DNA of 64,000 nt from Lachnospiraceae bacterium UBA7202 (lineage in GTDB: Bacteria > Bacillota > Clostridia > Lachnospirales > Lachnospiraceae): the NCBI GenBank assembly GCA_002490705.1, contig DKUO01000023.1, forward strand, positions 11,375 to 75,374. The letters run 5' to 3'. How positions within the stretch are numbered: the stretch's first letter is position 1; each line of letters opens with the position of its first letter. Shown here one piece after another: positions 33,960-43,668 of the stretch. The position numbers were made by a program, and so were the translations under genes. The notes beneath the pieces are model-generated. The model was not told the origin of the DNA. It searched no databases and was given only the letters and a program-made list of their open reading frames with translations.

Positions 33960-35783
33960 TCACTTTCCACCGATACCTTCATCCAGGCTTGCACCGGTTA
34001 TCTTATTCACCAATGTGTTAAATATCAGGATCGCCACAATCAGGATGAGGTTGATGGCGCTGGAAAACGCGTACAATCCCATTTCATCAAAATAATCCAA
34101 TGTGGTCGATAAAATGAATCCCTGTGTACAGAGAAGCAGGAATAAGGACAGCTCTCTTAAACACGTCATAAACGGCAGCATGTAACCGCTGATGATGGAC
34201 GATTTCTGAATCGGGATGATGATCCGAAACATTCGTTTAAACCAGGAGAGGTCCTGAATAATCGCCGCCTCCTCAATCTCGCCTGACAGCTGCAGCATGG
34301 AGTTGAGCGCCGCTCTGCTGGCAAAGGGTATGTACTTCACCGTGCCCGCTATGATTAGCAGTGCGTAAGTGTTAAAAAGATTGATCTTCTCATTGGAGAA
34401 CAGAATAAAGAACGCTGCTCCCACTGCCAAAGAGGGCATCAGGTAAGGCAGAAATGCCATATTGTTCACATAGTTTGCCCACTTGCTTCTTCTGTTTTTG
34501 GATACGGCGTAGCCAATCAGCGTGCCGATCGTTCCTGCCACCAGCGCACAGCACACCGCTACCAAAAGCGTACCGCCGAAAGCATGCCATATGGTCTTAT
34601 TGAACAGAATACCCGGCTGGCCGTACAGTGCACCCGCATTATTGTCACGAGTCACCCACCACTTCGTTGTAAGGTTGTTCATGTCTCCCGTATACAGGAA
34701 ACTGTAATCTCCCGGATTTGGCAGGAAGGTCTCAATCGCGAAGGAGATAATCGGGAAAATACTGGTAAAGAATGTCACCACGATCAGCACAATGCCGATC
34801 ACGTATTTTCCGACCTTACCCAGATTGATCTTGGAAATCTGTCCGGACTTACCAGTCACGGTCGTATAGCTCTTCCGGCTCTTCAAGCTCATCTGATTGA
34901 GTCCCAGAATCATGATTCCGAAGATCATCATAATGATTGCCAAAATGCTCGCCTCACCCGTGTACTTGGAGTTCATGGACACATATTTTGTGGAAAGTGT
35001 GGTGAGCCCCAGATAATGGGGTACAGGGTAGCTTCCCATGGCGCTTCCGAATACCAGCAAAATCGTGGAAAGGATCGCCGGTTTTACCATAGGCAGCGTA
35101 ACCCTTGTCATAATTTTCCACTTCGGCGTGTCTAATATGGTCGCCGCCTCCTCCAGATTCGCATCCATGTTTCGGAAAATGCCGCCGATCATGATGTAAG
35201 CAAAGGGGGCGTAGTGCAGGCCCAGCACAACCGCACAGGGCAAAAGTCCCATGCACCACCACTTCGGCGCCGTCATCCCGAAAAGGGAAACCAGCAGGCC
35301 GTTTGAAGTTCCCGTCACTGCGTTGCTGTTAAAGAGATTCTGCCAGACCACCGCCAGCGTCCACTGGGGCATGATGTACGGAAATATAAAAATAGAACTT
35401 AAATATTTTTTGAATTTTAAGTTTGTTCTCGTAATTAAAAACGCAAATAACCCGCCAAATACAATCGAAATCAAACAAGTGAAAACCGCCAGAAGCACCG
35501 TGTTCAACATCGGCGTCCACAGGTTGCTCTTCGCCAGCCTGCTGGTAAACAAATCCACATAGTTAGCCGTGGAATAGCCCGTGGCCCTGCCTGTCAAATG
35601 GGCGTCAATCGTACCCGGATGAATCTTAAAGGTATCCTTGACAATCGCGACAATCGGCGCCACCGTTCCAAGGGTAGCCGTGATACCAAACAGAAGCAGG
35701 ATGATATTCTGGGGTTTTGAAAAATATGTTTTACATTTATTCAAATAAATCACTGAGGATTTACTCTTTGTCTTCTCTCCCAT
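33960..35783 (-). CDS. ABC importer permease, two fused domains (FbpB-like)
   Basis: A 607-residue membrane protein with about 12 helices in two homologous halves. Each half has an EAA loop that docks the ATPase: EEAATILDTPKWKIMTRVTL near residue 210 and EEAAIIQDLSWFKRMFRIII near residue 510. Such fused permeases belong to the iron(III)/thiamine/hexose-phosphate importer group. It is between the binding-protein gene (separated by a hairpin) and the ATPase gene. GGAGAAG precedes the start. Confidence 0.93.
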   Translation of the reverse strand: MGEKTKSKSSVIYLNKCKTYFSKPQNIILLLFGITATLGTVAPIVAIVKDTFKIHPGTIDAHLTGRATGYSTANYVDLFTSRLAKSNLWTPMLNTVLLAVFTCLISIVFGGLFAFLITRTNLKFKKYLSSIFIFPYIMPQWTLAVVWQNLFNSNAVTGTSNGLLVSLFGMTAPKWWCMGLLPCAVVLGLHYAPFAYIMIGGIFRNMDANLEEAATILDTPKWKIMTRVTLPMVKPAILSTILLVFGSAMGSYPVPHYLGLTTLSTKYVSMNSKYTGEASILAIIMMIFGIMILGLNQMSLKSRKSYTTVTGKSGQISKINLGKVGKYVIGIVLIVVTFFTSIFPIISFAIETFLPNPGDYSFLYTGDMNNLTTKWWVTRDNNAGALYGQPGILFNKTIWHAFGGTLLVAVCCALVAGTIGTLIGYAVSKNRRSKWANYVNNMAFLPYLMPSLAVGAAFFILFSNEKINLFNTYALLIIAGTVKYIPFASRAALNSMLQLSGEIEEAAIIQDLSWFKRMFRIIIPIQKSSIISGYMLPFMTCLRELSLFLLLCTQGFILSTTLDYFDEMGLYAFSSAINLILIVAILIFNTLVNKITGASLDEGIGGK

Positions 35784-35838
35784 AAGCTTCTCCTTAATAA
35801 CATGAAACCTTTCTTTCTAAACCTCTCTTTTTTAAAAT

Positions 35839-35865
35839 GGAAGTGGCATTTTTCATGCCACTTCC
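35839..35865 (-). terminator. Intercistronic hairpin between binding-protein and permease genes
   Basis: GGAAGTGGCAT at 35839-35849 pairs perfectly with ATGCCACTTCC at 35855-35865. On the minus strand ATTTTAAAAAAG follows, so termination is partial at best. Such hairpins commonly protect the binding-protein mRNA and lower permease expression. Confidence 0.55.
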
Positions 35866-35909
35866 GAATTTCATTGCTTCAAAAACCGCATTTCCTTACT
35901 GCTTACTCT

Positions 35910-37379
35910 TTACTCTGCTGTCTCGCCCTCGCTGTACTTGGTCAGAAGCTCGATCCAGCTTCCTACGGTAAAGGAAACAGATGCACAGTACTCAGGATCT
36001 TCCAATACCAGCTCGCCGTCTGTGGTCCACCAGTCATATCCTCTGTCGTTCTTTGCCTCGAACTGCAGATTGCCAGATTCGTCGTAACCGCCCTTGCTGT
36101 GGCCGTAGGTTGCCTCTGTCGCCGCCGCGACCTCAGGGTTGGAGGAATAACCGCCCATGTCCTTGCCCCATGCGCTGAACCCGTCTTCCGTACAGGTCAT
36201 GTATGCGATGAACGCACATGCCGTCCATGGAAGAGGACTGTTCTCCGTCACGAACAGGTAATGGCAGTAACCATAGCCGCCAATTCCTTTATAACCGTCC
36301 TGATATGCCGCAACATTGATGTTATTCACGGATACGCCTGCGGACTCCTCAACAGAACGAAGCTTGGAGTATACCAGAAGTCCCGACTGGTCAGTAGCGG
36401 AATCCGTCACCAGGGTATTACAGATCGGGCCGTCGTCTGTCTGTGCGTTGTAGCTCTCCACCCAAAGCTTGATCCACGCCAGCGCATATGCGCCGTCTGC
36501 GCCAAGGCCGAGATCTGCCGCCTCAGACTCCATCTCCTGAATGGTCGGCTGGAAATATGCCTGCTTATCCGCATCTAATGCTTCATAAGCCTCTTTCAGC
36601 CATGCCGCATATTTATCCTCTGTGAGCATGTAGAGGAAGTTCTTGCCGACGATCTCGGAATCGATGTCCATGTAGAGAGAATGTACGCCCTCTCCTACGA
36701 AGTCCCAGCAGTTCTGATAGGTAGCGCTTCCTGTGTTGTTGTACATGAAGACCTTGTTCAGTGTCTGCAAAGGCAGGAAACCGTCCACCGCATCAGGCGT
36801 TGTCCCGTTTGCCTCAGCCCACTCCTTCGGAATGTATGTATCCAGAATGCCGGTCTGCACCATCTTGGACTCGATCTGGTTGCCGTCCTGAATCAGCGTC
36901 ATGGCAAAAGTGCCGGTATCCTTTAAGGAATCTGCGGTCAACTGCTCGAAGATTTTATTGTTCTTCGGCTGCTGCCACTCGAACTCCATGTTGTAGGAAG
37001 GATCAATGGTCTGCAAATACTCGATAAATAACGGAAGAGCGGACTTACCGCGGCTGGAATTGCCTACGCCGTAGAAGGTTGCCCCGTTGGACTCCTCAAT
37101 CGCTTTCTTTGCCAGATCTTCCATGGACATACCCTCCGCCTCACGGATGATCTTCTGTGTCTCTGTCAAGTTCGCCTCATCTATAGGAGCCGCTTCTGCT
37201 GCCGGTTCGCTGCTCTCAGCTGCATCCGCCGCGGGCGCTGCCTCCTCTGTCCCGGCTGCCGGTGTCTCTGTACTCTGCTCTGCCGCGGGCGCCTGCTGCG
37301 CTCCACCGCCGCCGCATCCTGCTAACGTTCCCGCGATCATACAGCTTGCCAGTAATAACGATAATGCTTTCTTTTTCAT
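35910..37379 (-). CDS. ABC importer substrate-binding lipoprotein
   Basis: A 489-residue lipoprotein. The signal ends in the lipobox LAGC near residue 21, followed by an Ala/Pro/Glu-rich linker of about 55 residues that holds the domain off the membrane. The binding domain follows the iron/sugar-phosphate (FbpA/AfuA/PgtC) type fold by context and length. AGGAGG precedes the ATG at 37379; the upstream in-frame start lacks a ribosome site. A TATAAT lies about 40 bases upstream of the gene without a good -35, consistent with activation by the neighbouring regulator. The ligand is unknown. Confidence 0.88.
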   Translation of the reverse strand: MKKKALSLLLASCMIAGTLAGCGGGGAQQAPAAEQSTETPAAGTEEAAPAADAAESSEPAAEAAPIDEANLTETQKIIREAEGMSMEDLAKKAIEESNGATFYGVGNSSRGKSALPLFIEYLQTIDPSYNMEFEWQQPKNNKIFEQLTADSLKDTGTFAMTLIQDGNQIESKMVQTGILDTYIPKEWAEANGTTPDAVDGFLPLQTLNKVFMYNNTGSATYQNCWDFVGEGVHSLYMDIDSEIVGKNFLYMLTEDKYAAWLKEAYEALDADKQAYFQPTIQEMESEAADLGLGADGAYALAWIKLWVESYNAQTDDGPICNTLVTDSATDQSGLLVYSKLRSVEESAGVSVNNINVAAYQDGYKGIGGYGYCHYLFVTENSPLPWTACAFIAYMTCTEDGFSAWGKDMGGYSSNPEVAAATEATYGHSKGGYDESGNLQFEAKNDRGYDWWTTDGELVLEDPEYCASVSFTVGSWIELLTKYSEGETAE

Positions 37380-37557
37380 AGCTATCCTCCTTCTATCTTT
37401 CCTTTGTTGTTTGGTTCTTGCTATCATTATAAGGGCAGAATGCCGGAAGAAAAACGGGACATATCTGTTATTTCTTTGAAATTCCTGTGAAGTTATACAA
37501 AATCCGCCTTATTTTGCAGAATATGAAGTACAGGTTGCACAAAAAAGAATCCGGCGT

Positions 37558-38331
37558 TTATTCACTCCGGATTCTGTCCTGATACTCTGATGGGGTCACC
37601 CCCGCAATTTTCTTAAAGATCGTGGAGAAATAAGTGATGTCCTTATATCCTACCATTTCCGCCACTTCATACACCTTGTAACGGCAGTTCTGCAAAAGCT
37701 TCATGGCCACCCGCACCCGGTATCGGGTAATGTAGGCGTTGATTGTATACTCCGTCTCCTTCTTAAAGGTATGGCTTAAATGCCCCTCGCTGAGTCCAAG
37801 AGATTCCGCAATCTTTTTCACGCCGATATCCGCATCCGCATAGTGCTCCATAATATAATTCATGGCCTCCGCCACGTATTTACTCTTTTCTCCCTTTTGG
37901 ATTGCGGCATGAGCCAACACGCTTTCCTCATGCTCCCTGCCACCCTGGGACTGTCTTTCCTCCACTTTTCTTTTTATGTTTAAGACAGCCGTTTCCAGCT
38001 CCCCATCCTCAAAAGGCTTCAAAAGATAATCGGAAGCCCCCAGCTTTACGGCATTCTGTGCATAGGCAAAATCATCGTAGGCCGTCAGGAAAATCACGTA
38101 GGTCTCGTTGCCCTCGTTTCTGAGAGCGGTGACCATCTCGATCCCGTCCATCTTCGGCATACGGATATCGCAGATCACCAGATCCGGCCGGTATTTATGA
38201 ATGGCATTAAGACCCTCCTCCCCGTTTGTAGCCTCCGCCACCACCATACAGTCAAGCGCAGCCCAGTCCGTCTCCATAACAATGCCTTTTCGCACAAGAC
38301 TTTCATCGTCTACCACCAATATCTTAAACAT
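37558..38331 (-). CDS. YesN/HptR-like response regulator with AraC DNA-binding domain
   Basis: A 257-residue regulator. The receiver domain has VVDDE near residue 6, phospho-acceptor Asp55 in LVICDIRMPKMDGIEM and Lys in DYLLKPF. The C-terminal 100 residues are an AraC-type double helix-turn-helix with VAEMVGYKDITYFSTIFKKI and GVTPSEYQ. It follows its kinase by 33 bases and precedes the binding-protein gene, its most likely target. Confidence 0.95.
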   Translation of the reverse strand: MFKILVVDDESLVRKGIVMETDWAALDCMVVAEATNGEEGLNAIHKYRPDLVICDIRMPKMDGIEMVTALRNEGNETYVIFLTAYDDFAYAQNAVKLGASDYLLKPFEDGELETAVLNIKRKVEERQSQGGREHEESVLAHAAIQKGEKSKYVAEAMNYIMEHYADADIGVKKIAESLGLSEGHLSHTFKKETEYTINAYITRYRVRVAMKLLQNCRYKVYEVAEMVGYKDITYFSTIFKKIAGVTPSEYQDRIRSE

Positions 38332-38364
38332 GTATTTACCCCTCTCCCTAAGCTGATTCTCACG

Positions 38365-40065
38365 CTATTCCCGTACAATCGGCAGCGTAATCCGCACCCG
38401 CGCGCCGCCCTCCGGCTGATTCTCGGCATAAAGGCCGTACTGTGTCCCGTAGTGCAGCCGGATAATCGTATCCACATTATAGAAACCGATATGACCCTTT
38501 AATTCCTCTCTGTTACGCTCCTTCAAAAGACCGAGGATGGTCTCATCCATGCCGCACCCATCATCATACACTTCTATGCAGAGCGTTTCCTCTTCTTCGT
38601 AGATATTCAGGAAGATATGGCCGTGCTCCCGCTCCTTCAAACCATGGATAATCGCATTTTCCACAATCGGCTGAATGATCATCTTGGGCACCATGCAATC
38701 CTCCAACTCCAAAGGCAGCTCCACGTCATAAGTGAAATTACCGTCAAAGCGGATTTTCTGGATATCCATATAGGCGCATACCAGACTGACTTCCTCCGAC
38801 AGACTGATAAACTGCGCTTCGGAGATACTGGTGCGAAGTATCTTCGCAAGCCCGGAGGCCATAGTCGCCAGCTCCGACACATGGTGGGCCTTTGCCACCC
38901 ATTTGATCGTGTCAAGCGTATTGTACAGAAAATGAGGATTCAGCTGGGCCTGCATCATGGCAATATTGCTGTCGTTTAACTCCTTTTGCTGTTTTACCTG
39001 CAAAGCCAGATTCTCTTTGATCTGTCTGGTCATCCCGTCAAAACTGGCGGAAAGCTGCCCGAATTCATCCTTCCTGCCGCTGCCCACCTGCATGTCCAGA
39101 TCACCGCCCTCCACGCGGGCCATAGCCTGTGAAAGCCTCTTCACCGGCGCGGTTAAATAATTGCTCATCACACCCGCCGCTGCAATACAAAGGAGCAGGG
39201 AACACACCGCCATAATCATCATTACGCCCACGGTCATATTGGTTACGTCACGCGTAAATACCGGTTCTTTTCCCAGTATAATATAGAGTCCTGTCTGTTC
39301 CAGCGGCGCTATGTAGAAGGTGATGCCGTCCGTCGTCTGACGCAGATCTTCCCCCGCCATCCGTCTGGTTCTGAGCGTCTGGGCCAATGAAGCCTCCTTG
39401 GCCGCCTTCGTGCTGTACACATCCTCCCAGTAGCTGTTCAGCACTGCAATTCCATTCTCTTCATTATATGTTCCGGACAAAATGGTTTCAAAATGAGATT
39501 CGGTTATGTCCATCACCACAAAACCGAGACATTCCTCATCCTCATCCAGAATTGCACAAGCTCCCTGTAGGCAGGGCTTCTCCTTGTCCTGTTCCCATGA
39601 CGCCCGGCGCAAAATCATTTCATGGGAATGGGTGCGCGCCACCTTTAACAGCCCCCAATAGGGAGGAAGTTCCCCCTCCGCACCCTGCGGGGATGTGGAA
39701 AGGCTGCAACGGCCCTGTGCATCATAGATATGAAACCATGCAATTTCCCGCAAATCCTGCGTCTTTTCGTACAGCCTCTTATACGCTTTATTTTTCAGCC
39801 AGCTGTCGGTCTGGGTAATGCCATCCACAATCACCCCGTCGGACATAATCTCCTGCGCCGCCTGCTCCATCTCATCAAAGACGCCGGCCAAACGGTTCTC
39901 CACACTAATTAACTGCTCCTGTGTCTTTTCCTCATAGTCCCTTGAAAGCCTCGCCTTCAAAACACTGACCAGAAAACAGCCGGTAATCACCATCGGAACC
40001 AGCGCCACCACAATAAAGCACAAAAATAATTCTCTTTTAAAGGATTTCCTGATAACCGTCTTCAT
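38365..40065 (-). CDS. YesM/HptS-like sensor histidine kinase
   Basis: A 566-residue membrane kinase. Helix one is near residues 10-32, an extracellular sensor of about 240 residues follows, then helix two and a HAMP domain. The His_kinase domain has the phospho-acceptor in AQLNPHFLYNTLDTIKW, and an HATPase_c with VENAIIHGL and DDGCGM. The ATG at 40065 lies just after the stop of the upstream lipoprotein gene and is preferred to a GTG at 40089 inside it, though neither has a clear ribosome site. Linked to the lipoprotein and the regulator, it forms a three-component sensor. Confidence 0.92.
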   Translation of the reverse strand: MKTVIRKSFKRELFLCFIVVALVPMVITGCFLVSVLKARLSRDYEEKTQEQLISVENRLAGVFDEMEQAAQEIMSDGVIVDGITQTDSWLKNKAYKRLYEKTQDLREIAWFHIYDAQGRCSLSTSPQGAEGELPPYWGLLKVARTHSHEMILRRASWEQDKEKPCLQGACAILDEDEECLGFVVMDITESHFETILSGTYNEENGIAVLNSYWEDVYSTKAAKEASLAQTLRTRRMAGEDLRQTTDGITFYIAPLEQTGLYIILGKEPVFTRDVTNMTVGVMMIMAVCSLLLCIAAAGVMSNYLTAPVKRLSQAMARVEGGDLDMQVGSGRKDEFGQLSASFDGMTRQIKENLALQVKQQKELNDSNIAMMQAQLNPHFLYNTLDTIKWVAKAHHVSELATMASGLAKILRTSISEAQFISLSEEVSLVCAYMDIQKIRFDGNFTYDVELPLELEDCMVPKMIIQPIVENAIIHGLKEREHGHIFLNIYEEEETLCIEVYDDGCGMDETILGLLKERNREELKGHIGFYNVDTIIRLHYGTQYGLYAENQPEGGARVRITLPIVRE

Positions 40066-40067
40066 CC

Positions 40068-41069
40068 CTACCGTGTCAGTTCCTTCCACTTCGCCAATAT
40101 TTCTTCCCGATGTTCCTCCGAATAATTCAAATCATACCGCACTTCTCTGATCTCTTCGCCCTCCGCGCCCTTCCGAACGCTCCTGCGGTAAAGCCGATCC
40201 TCCAGAAGTCTCTGCACATCCTCGCTCACCGTAAACTCTATGAACAGCTCCGCATTCTCCCTGTGAGGCGCATTTTTGATCAGCGCACTCCCGTCCGGCA
40301 CGGCCGCAGTTCCCTCTCTGGGATAAATCATGGCAATATCCGCATTTTGATCCATCTCCTTTAAGACGGTTTCTTCCAATGTGATCCCGATCAGCTTCTT
40401 GCCCGCCGTCACTTCCCCCAGCACTTCCCCCGAACCGGAGAGAATGTCTCCGTCCAGATTGGAAACAAACGTCTCCATCACTTCCTCCTCGGTCATATCG
40501 TCCGAGAGGATCTGTATCATTGCCAAAAGTGCCGTGTAACTGCTGCCCGACCGGTCAGGATCTGCAAAGGCAATACTGCCCTTCCAGTGGTTGTTAGTTA
40601 GATCCCGCCAGCTTCTGGGCGTACCCGCCGAAATCACCAGCTTTTTGTTATAGACAATGACAATGGGAAGCCTGGAAAACACCGTATACACACCATCAGG
40701 CGACGCATAGGTATCGTCGAGCTGGGCGCTCTGGCTGCTGACATAGGATTCAAAATAATCCCGGTATGCATTCAGGCTGTCCACACCACCGCCAAACATC
40801 ACATCTCCCGAATCTTTTCCGTTTTCCTCCTCGATCCGATCCAGCAGATCGTTCGTTCCGCCGGTAACCACCTCTACCCAGATACCCGTCCGCTCCTCAA
40901 ATTCCCTGACGATAGGCCCATAGATTTCTTCCTTGTGGGAGGTATAAACCACCAGCTTATTGCTTTCCTCCAGCCGGTATTCCTCCTGCGCCTGCCCAGC
41001 CCCGCAGCCGCATAAAATAAACAGCGGCGCCAACAGACTTGCAGCCGCCTGCAACATACGCTTTTTCAT
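40068..41069 (-). CDS. FbpA/HptA-like binding lipoprotein, probable sensor component
   Basis: A 333-residue lipoprotein with lipobox ILCGC near residue 21. The mature part is an iron(III)-type periplasmic binding fold: VVYTSHKEEIYGPIVREFEE near residue 42 and YPREGTAAVPDGSALIKNAP near residue 255 are typical. It is the first gene of the kinase operon rather than of the importer, as with HptA of the staphylococcal hexose-phosphate sensor. It therefore probably presents the ligand to the kinase. The importer has its own binding protein at 35910-37379. Confidence 0.88.
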   Translation of the reverse strand: MKKRMLQAAASLLAPLFILCGCGAGQAQEEYRLEESNKLVVYTSHKEEIYGPIVREFEERTGIWVEVVTGGTNDLLDRIEEENGKDSGDVMFGGGVDSLNAYRDYFESYVSSQSAQLDDTYASPDGVYTVFSRLPIVIVYNKKLVISAGTPRSWRDLTNNHWKGSIAFADPDRSGSSYTALLAMIQILSDDMTEEEVMETFVSNLDGDILSGSGEVLGEVTAGKKLIGITLEETVLKEMDQNADIAMIYPREGTAAVPDGSALIKNAPHRENAELFIEFTVSEDVQRLLEDRLYRRSVRKGAEGEEIREVRYDLNYSEEHREEILAKWKELTR

Positions 41070-41128
41070 GCTTCCATTTCCTTTCTCCCTTTATTTTACC
41101 AAAAACCATTCTTTGACGAAAGAGCCAC

Positions 41129-41157
41129 TTGACACTTCCTTTTTTTGGGTCCATAAT
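41129..41157 (+). promoter_or_regulatory. Promoter of the Mrp/Mbh-type operon
   Basis: A perfect TTGACA at 41129-41134 lies 17 bases before CATAAT at 41152-41157. A second TATAAT at 41181-41186 could serve an alternative start but has a poor -35. Confidence 0.65.
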
Positions 41158-41230
41158 ATCAACGTTAAACAAAACTCCTTTATAATAGGAAGAAACATGC
41201 TAAAGAATTTTGCGAGATTGGAGTGGAAAA

Positions 41231-41695
41231 ATGTTCGTAATTTTTTTTCTGGTCTGGGTTATCTTTAACGGGCAGTTTACCGCAGAAATTGCTGCCTTCG
41301 GCATTGTAATTGCAGGGGCTATGTATTGGTTTTTCTGTAAGTTTTTTGATTACAGTCCCCGGTACGACCTTTTTTTATGTAAAAAGGCGCCCCTCCTGCT
41401 GCAATATCTATTTACCCTGGTCTGGGAAATTTTGAAGGCCAATTTAATCGTATTCCGCATGATTTACTCCGCAGAGTATGAATTGGAACCCGCCGTCATC
41501 CACTTTAAGACGGATCTTCATTCCACCTTTGCGCGGGTGCTGTTAGCGAATTCCATTACGCTGACACCGGGCACCATCACCGTTGCCCTGACGGGCAATG
41601 AATATACGGTCCATTGTCTTGACAAGGAACTGGCGGAGGGCATTTCCTCCTCCGTGTTCGTAAAACTTTTAAAGAAACTGGAAACGGCCGAGTAA
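41231..41695 (+). CDS. mrpE: Na+/H+ antiporter subunit E (MrpE/MbhA-like)
   Basis: A 154-residue membrane protein with two or three N-terminal helices and a soluble tail. LLANSITLTPGTITVAL is the signature of the MrpE family. The ATG at 41231 has GGAG seven bases upstream. First gene of a ten-gene same-strand cluster (41231-50757) that should form one membrane complex. Confidence 0.93.
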   Translation: MFVIFFLVWVIFNGQFTAEIAAFGIVIAGAMYWFFCKFFDYSPRYDLFLCKKAPLLLQYLFTLVWEILKANLIVFRMIYSAEYELEPAVIHFKTDLHSTFARVLLANSITLTPGTITVALTGNEYTVHCLDKELAEGISSSVFVKLLKKLETAE

Positions 41696-41722
41696 TTGTC
41701 TGTGCTGTGGAAAGGAGGAACT

Positions 41723-42055
41723 ATGGAAAAAGAAATGCTTTATCATCCGCTCTTTATTGCACTGTTAATTCTGCTCTCCATTATGCTGCTCGTCTGTCTG
41801 ATCCGCGCCGTAAAGGGCCCCCGTGTGGCTGACCGTCTTGTGGCTGTCAACATGATGGGAACCATGGTCATGGTCATGATTTCCATTCTGGCGTTGCTGC
41901 TAAAGGAGGGATATCTGGTGGATATCTGCCTGATCTACGCCATGATCAGTTTTCTTGCGGTAGTGGTAATTTCCAAAGTATATATCGGCATTTACGAAGA
42001 ACGGCACCACAATCTGGAAAATGGGGAAGGAGGAGATACAGATGAACGCAGTTGA
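41723..42055 (+). CDS. mrpF: Na+/H+ antiporter subunit F (MrpF/MbhB-like)
   Basis: A 110-residue protein of three helices. RAVKGPRVADRLVAVNMMGT is the MrpF signature. AAAGGAGG places the start at 41723. It overlaps the next gene by 14 bases. Part of the sodium-proton antiport module. Confidence 0.93.
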   Translation: MEKEMLYHPLFIALLILLSIMLLVCLIRAVKGPRVADRLVAVNMMGTMVMVMISILALLLKEGYLVDICLIYAMISFLAVVVISKVYIGIYEERHHNLENGEGGDTDERS

Positions 42056-42443
42056 ATGGATCAAATTGATTGCCGGAAGCATTTTTTTAATAATTGGCAT
42101 AGTAATCTTCTTCACGGAACTTTTCGGCGTTTTTCACTTTAAATACGTTCTGAACAGGATGCACGCCGCCGCCATGGGCGACACGCTTGGCATCAGCTCC
42201 TGTCTGATCGGCCTGATGATTTTTTCTGGTCTGAACTTTACCACCCTGAAAATGTTTTTGATTGTCGTCTTTTTGTGGTTTGCTTCCCCCGTCTCCTCCC
42301 ATGTTCTTTCCAGACTGGAAGCCGCCACAAATGAACATTTATCTGATCACTGCGAAATATATGAAGACGTAGCGCTCTTAGAGCAGGAATTATCTGCCAG
42401 AAGAGCGGAAAATACGATGGAAAAGGAGGGCGACCCGTCATGA
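42042..42443 (+). CDS. mrpG: Na+/H+ antiporter subunit G (MrpG/MbhC-like)
   Basis: A 133-residue, three-helix protein. FGVFHFKYVLNRMHAAAMGD followed by TLGISSCLIGL is characteristic of MrpG. GGAGGAG precedes the ATG at 42042. Its TGA overlaps the next ATG. The C-terminal tail after about residue 100 is polar and unconserved. Confidence 0.92.
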   Translation: MNAVEWIKLIAGSIFLIIGIVIFFTELFGVFHFKYVLNRMHAAAMGDTLGISSCLIGLMIFSGLNFTTLKMFLIVVFLWFASPVSSHVLSRLEAATNEHLSDHCEIYEDVALLEQELSARRAENTMEKEGDPS

Positions 42444-42715
42444 CAGCTTTTCAAATTATTTTGATGGGGCTATTAATTATCTGTGCAGTCTCCGTCAGCT
42501 TTTCCAAAAATCTTTTAAACGCAATTTTAATTTATATGTCCTTCAGTCTGGTTATGTCCATGCTCTGGATCTGTCTGGAGTCCCCCGATCTGGCCATCAC
42601 AGAGGCGGCCGTCGGCGCTGGAATCACCAGCGTACTCTTTTTCGTGACGCTCAAAAAGATTCGCGCCATCGAGGCGGCGGAACCGGAAGAGAAGGAGGAA
42701 TCAAAAGATGAGTAA
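42440..42715 (+). CDS. MbhD-like subunit (DUF4040, part of MrpA C-terminus)
   Basis: A 91-residue, three-helix protein. The core SLVMSMLWICLESPDLAITE then AAVGAG matches the DUF4040 segment that is fused inside MrpA in ordinary Mrp systems but separate (MbhD) in membrane-bound hydrogenases. It overlaps the next gene by eight bases. Confidence 0.88.
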   Translation: MTAFQIILMGLLIICAVSVSFSKNLLNAILIYMSFSLVMSMLWICLESPDLAITEAAVGAGITSVLFFVTLKKIRAIEAAEPEEKEESKDE

Positions 42716-43667
42716 AAAAAGACCGGAATCGGAATACCAAAAAACATTTGCCTTCCATTTTTTCAGATGGCTTTCCGGATCGAAAGATCCCTATCTCGGC
42801 GAGGTGGAAATGCACCCTCAGAAGGAATATCAGATTGATCCTGAGGCGGCTTTGCGGCACGAAAAGGAGCATGACGCCATTCTGGACAAGGTTTATGACC
42901 CCAAGCGCAATATGGGAATGAAACTCTTCCACAAACTTTATCATGCCACCAGCATTATCTTCTGCCTGTTTTTGATCGCCCTGCTTTTGGTGACAATCTC
43001 ATGGCTGCCCGCCACCGGAACAGTCAACCGACCCGTCAACAACGAGGTGGCAGAGCGCTACATTGAAAAAGGTTTGGAGGAAACAGGCGCCGTCAACATC
43101 GTGGCTGGTATGATTCTAGACTACAGAGCCTTTGATACGCTGGGAGAATCACACGTGTTATTTACAGCGACAATCACGGTTCTGATTCTGCTTCGTCTGA
43201 ATAAGACCGAAAAAAATGAAGCGGAACTGAGCGACCGCCGTTTCGAGCCGAAAAACGACGCGATTTTGCAGCTCGTGGCGACCTTCCTTGTGCCGATTAT
43301 CATTATTTTCGGCATTTATGTGATCCTAAACGGCCATTTAGGCCCCGGCGGCGGTTTCTCCGGCGGCGCCGTGATCGGTGCGGGACTGGTGCTTTATCTA
43401 AATGCCTTTGGTTTCAAAAAGACAGAGCGGTTTTTTACGGAGAAAACTTACAAATGGATATGCTTTTTCTCCCTTTCCTTCTACTGTCTGGCAAAAAGCT
43501 ATTCCTTTTACACAGGCGCTAACCAGCTCCACAGCATAATCCCCAAGGGCACGCCCGGCGCGATCCTGTCAAGCGGATTGATTCTGCCCTTAAATATCGC
43601 GGTGGGCCTTGTGGTTGCCTGCACAATCTACGCTTTTTATGCCATGTTCCGAAAAGGAGGGTTTTAA
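42708..43667 (+). CDS. mrpB: Fused MbhE-like and MrpB subunit
   Basis: A 319-residue fusion. Residues 1-75 are a soluble, charged N-terminal region of unknown role. Residues 75-165 match the MrpA C-terminal/MbhE segment, with GAVNIVAGMILDYRAFDTLG. Residues 165-310 are MrpB, with NGHLGPGGGFSGGAVIGAG. AGGAGG sits upstream of the ATG at 42708. The fusion keeps the archaeal Mbh gene order (D-E-F). Confidence 0.9.
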   Translation: MSKKRPESEYQKTFAFHFFRWLSGSKDPYLGEVEMHPQKEYQIDPEAALRHEKEHDAILDKVYDPKRNMGMKLFHKLYHATSIIFCLFLIALLLVTISWLPATGTVNRPVNNEVAERYIEKGLEETGAVNIVAGMILDYRAFDTLGESHVLFTATITVLILLRLNKTEKNEAELSDRRFEPKNDAILQLVATFLVPIIIIFGIYVILNGHLGPGGGFSGGAVIGAGLVLYLNAFGFKKTERFFTEKTYKWICFFSLSFYCLAKSYSFYTGANQLHSIIPKGTPGAILSSGLILPLNIAVGLVVACTIYAFYAMFRKGGF

Positions 43668-43668
43668 T

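Noticed and set aside
32302..37379. Straight annotation as a ferric iron importer
   Set aside because: The fold family also carries sugar phosphates, and the adjacent sensor is of the HptA/HptS/HptR kind; iron specificity cannot be supported.
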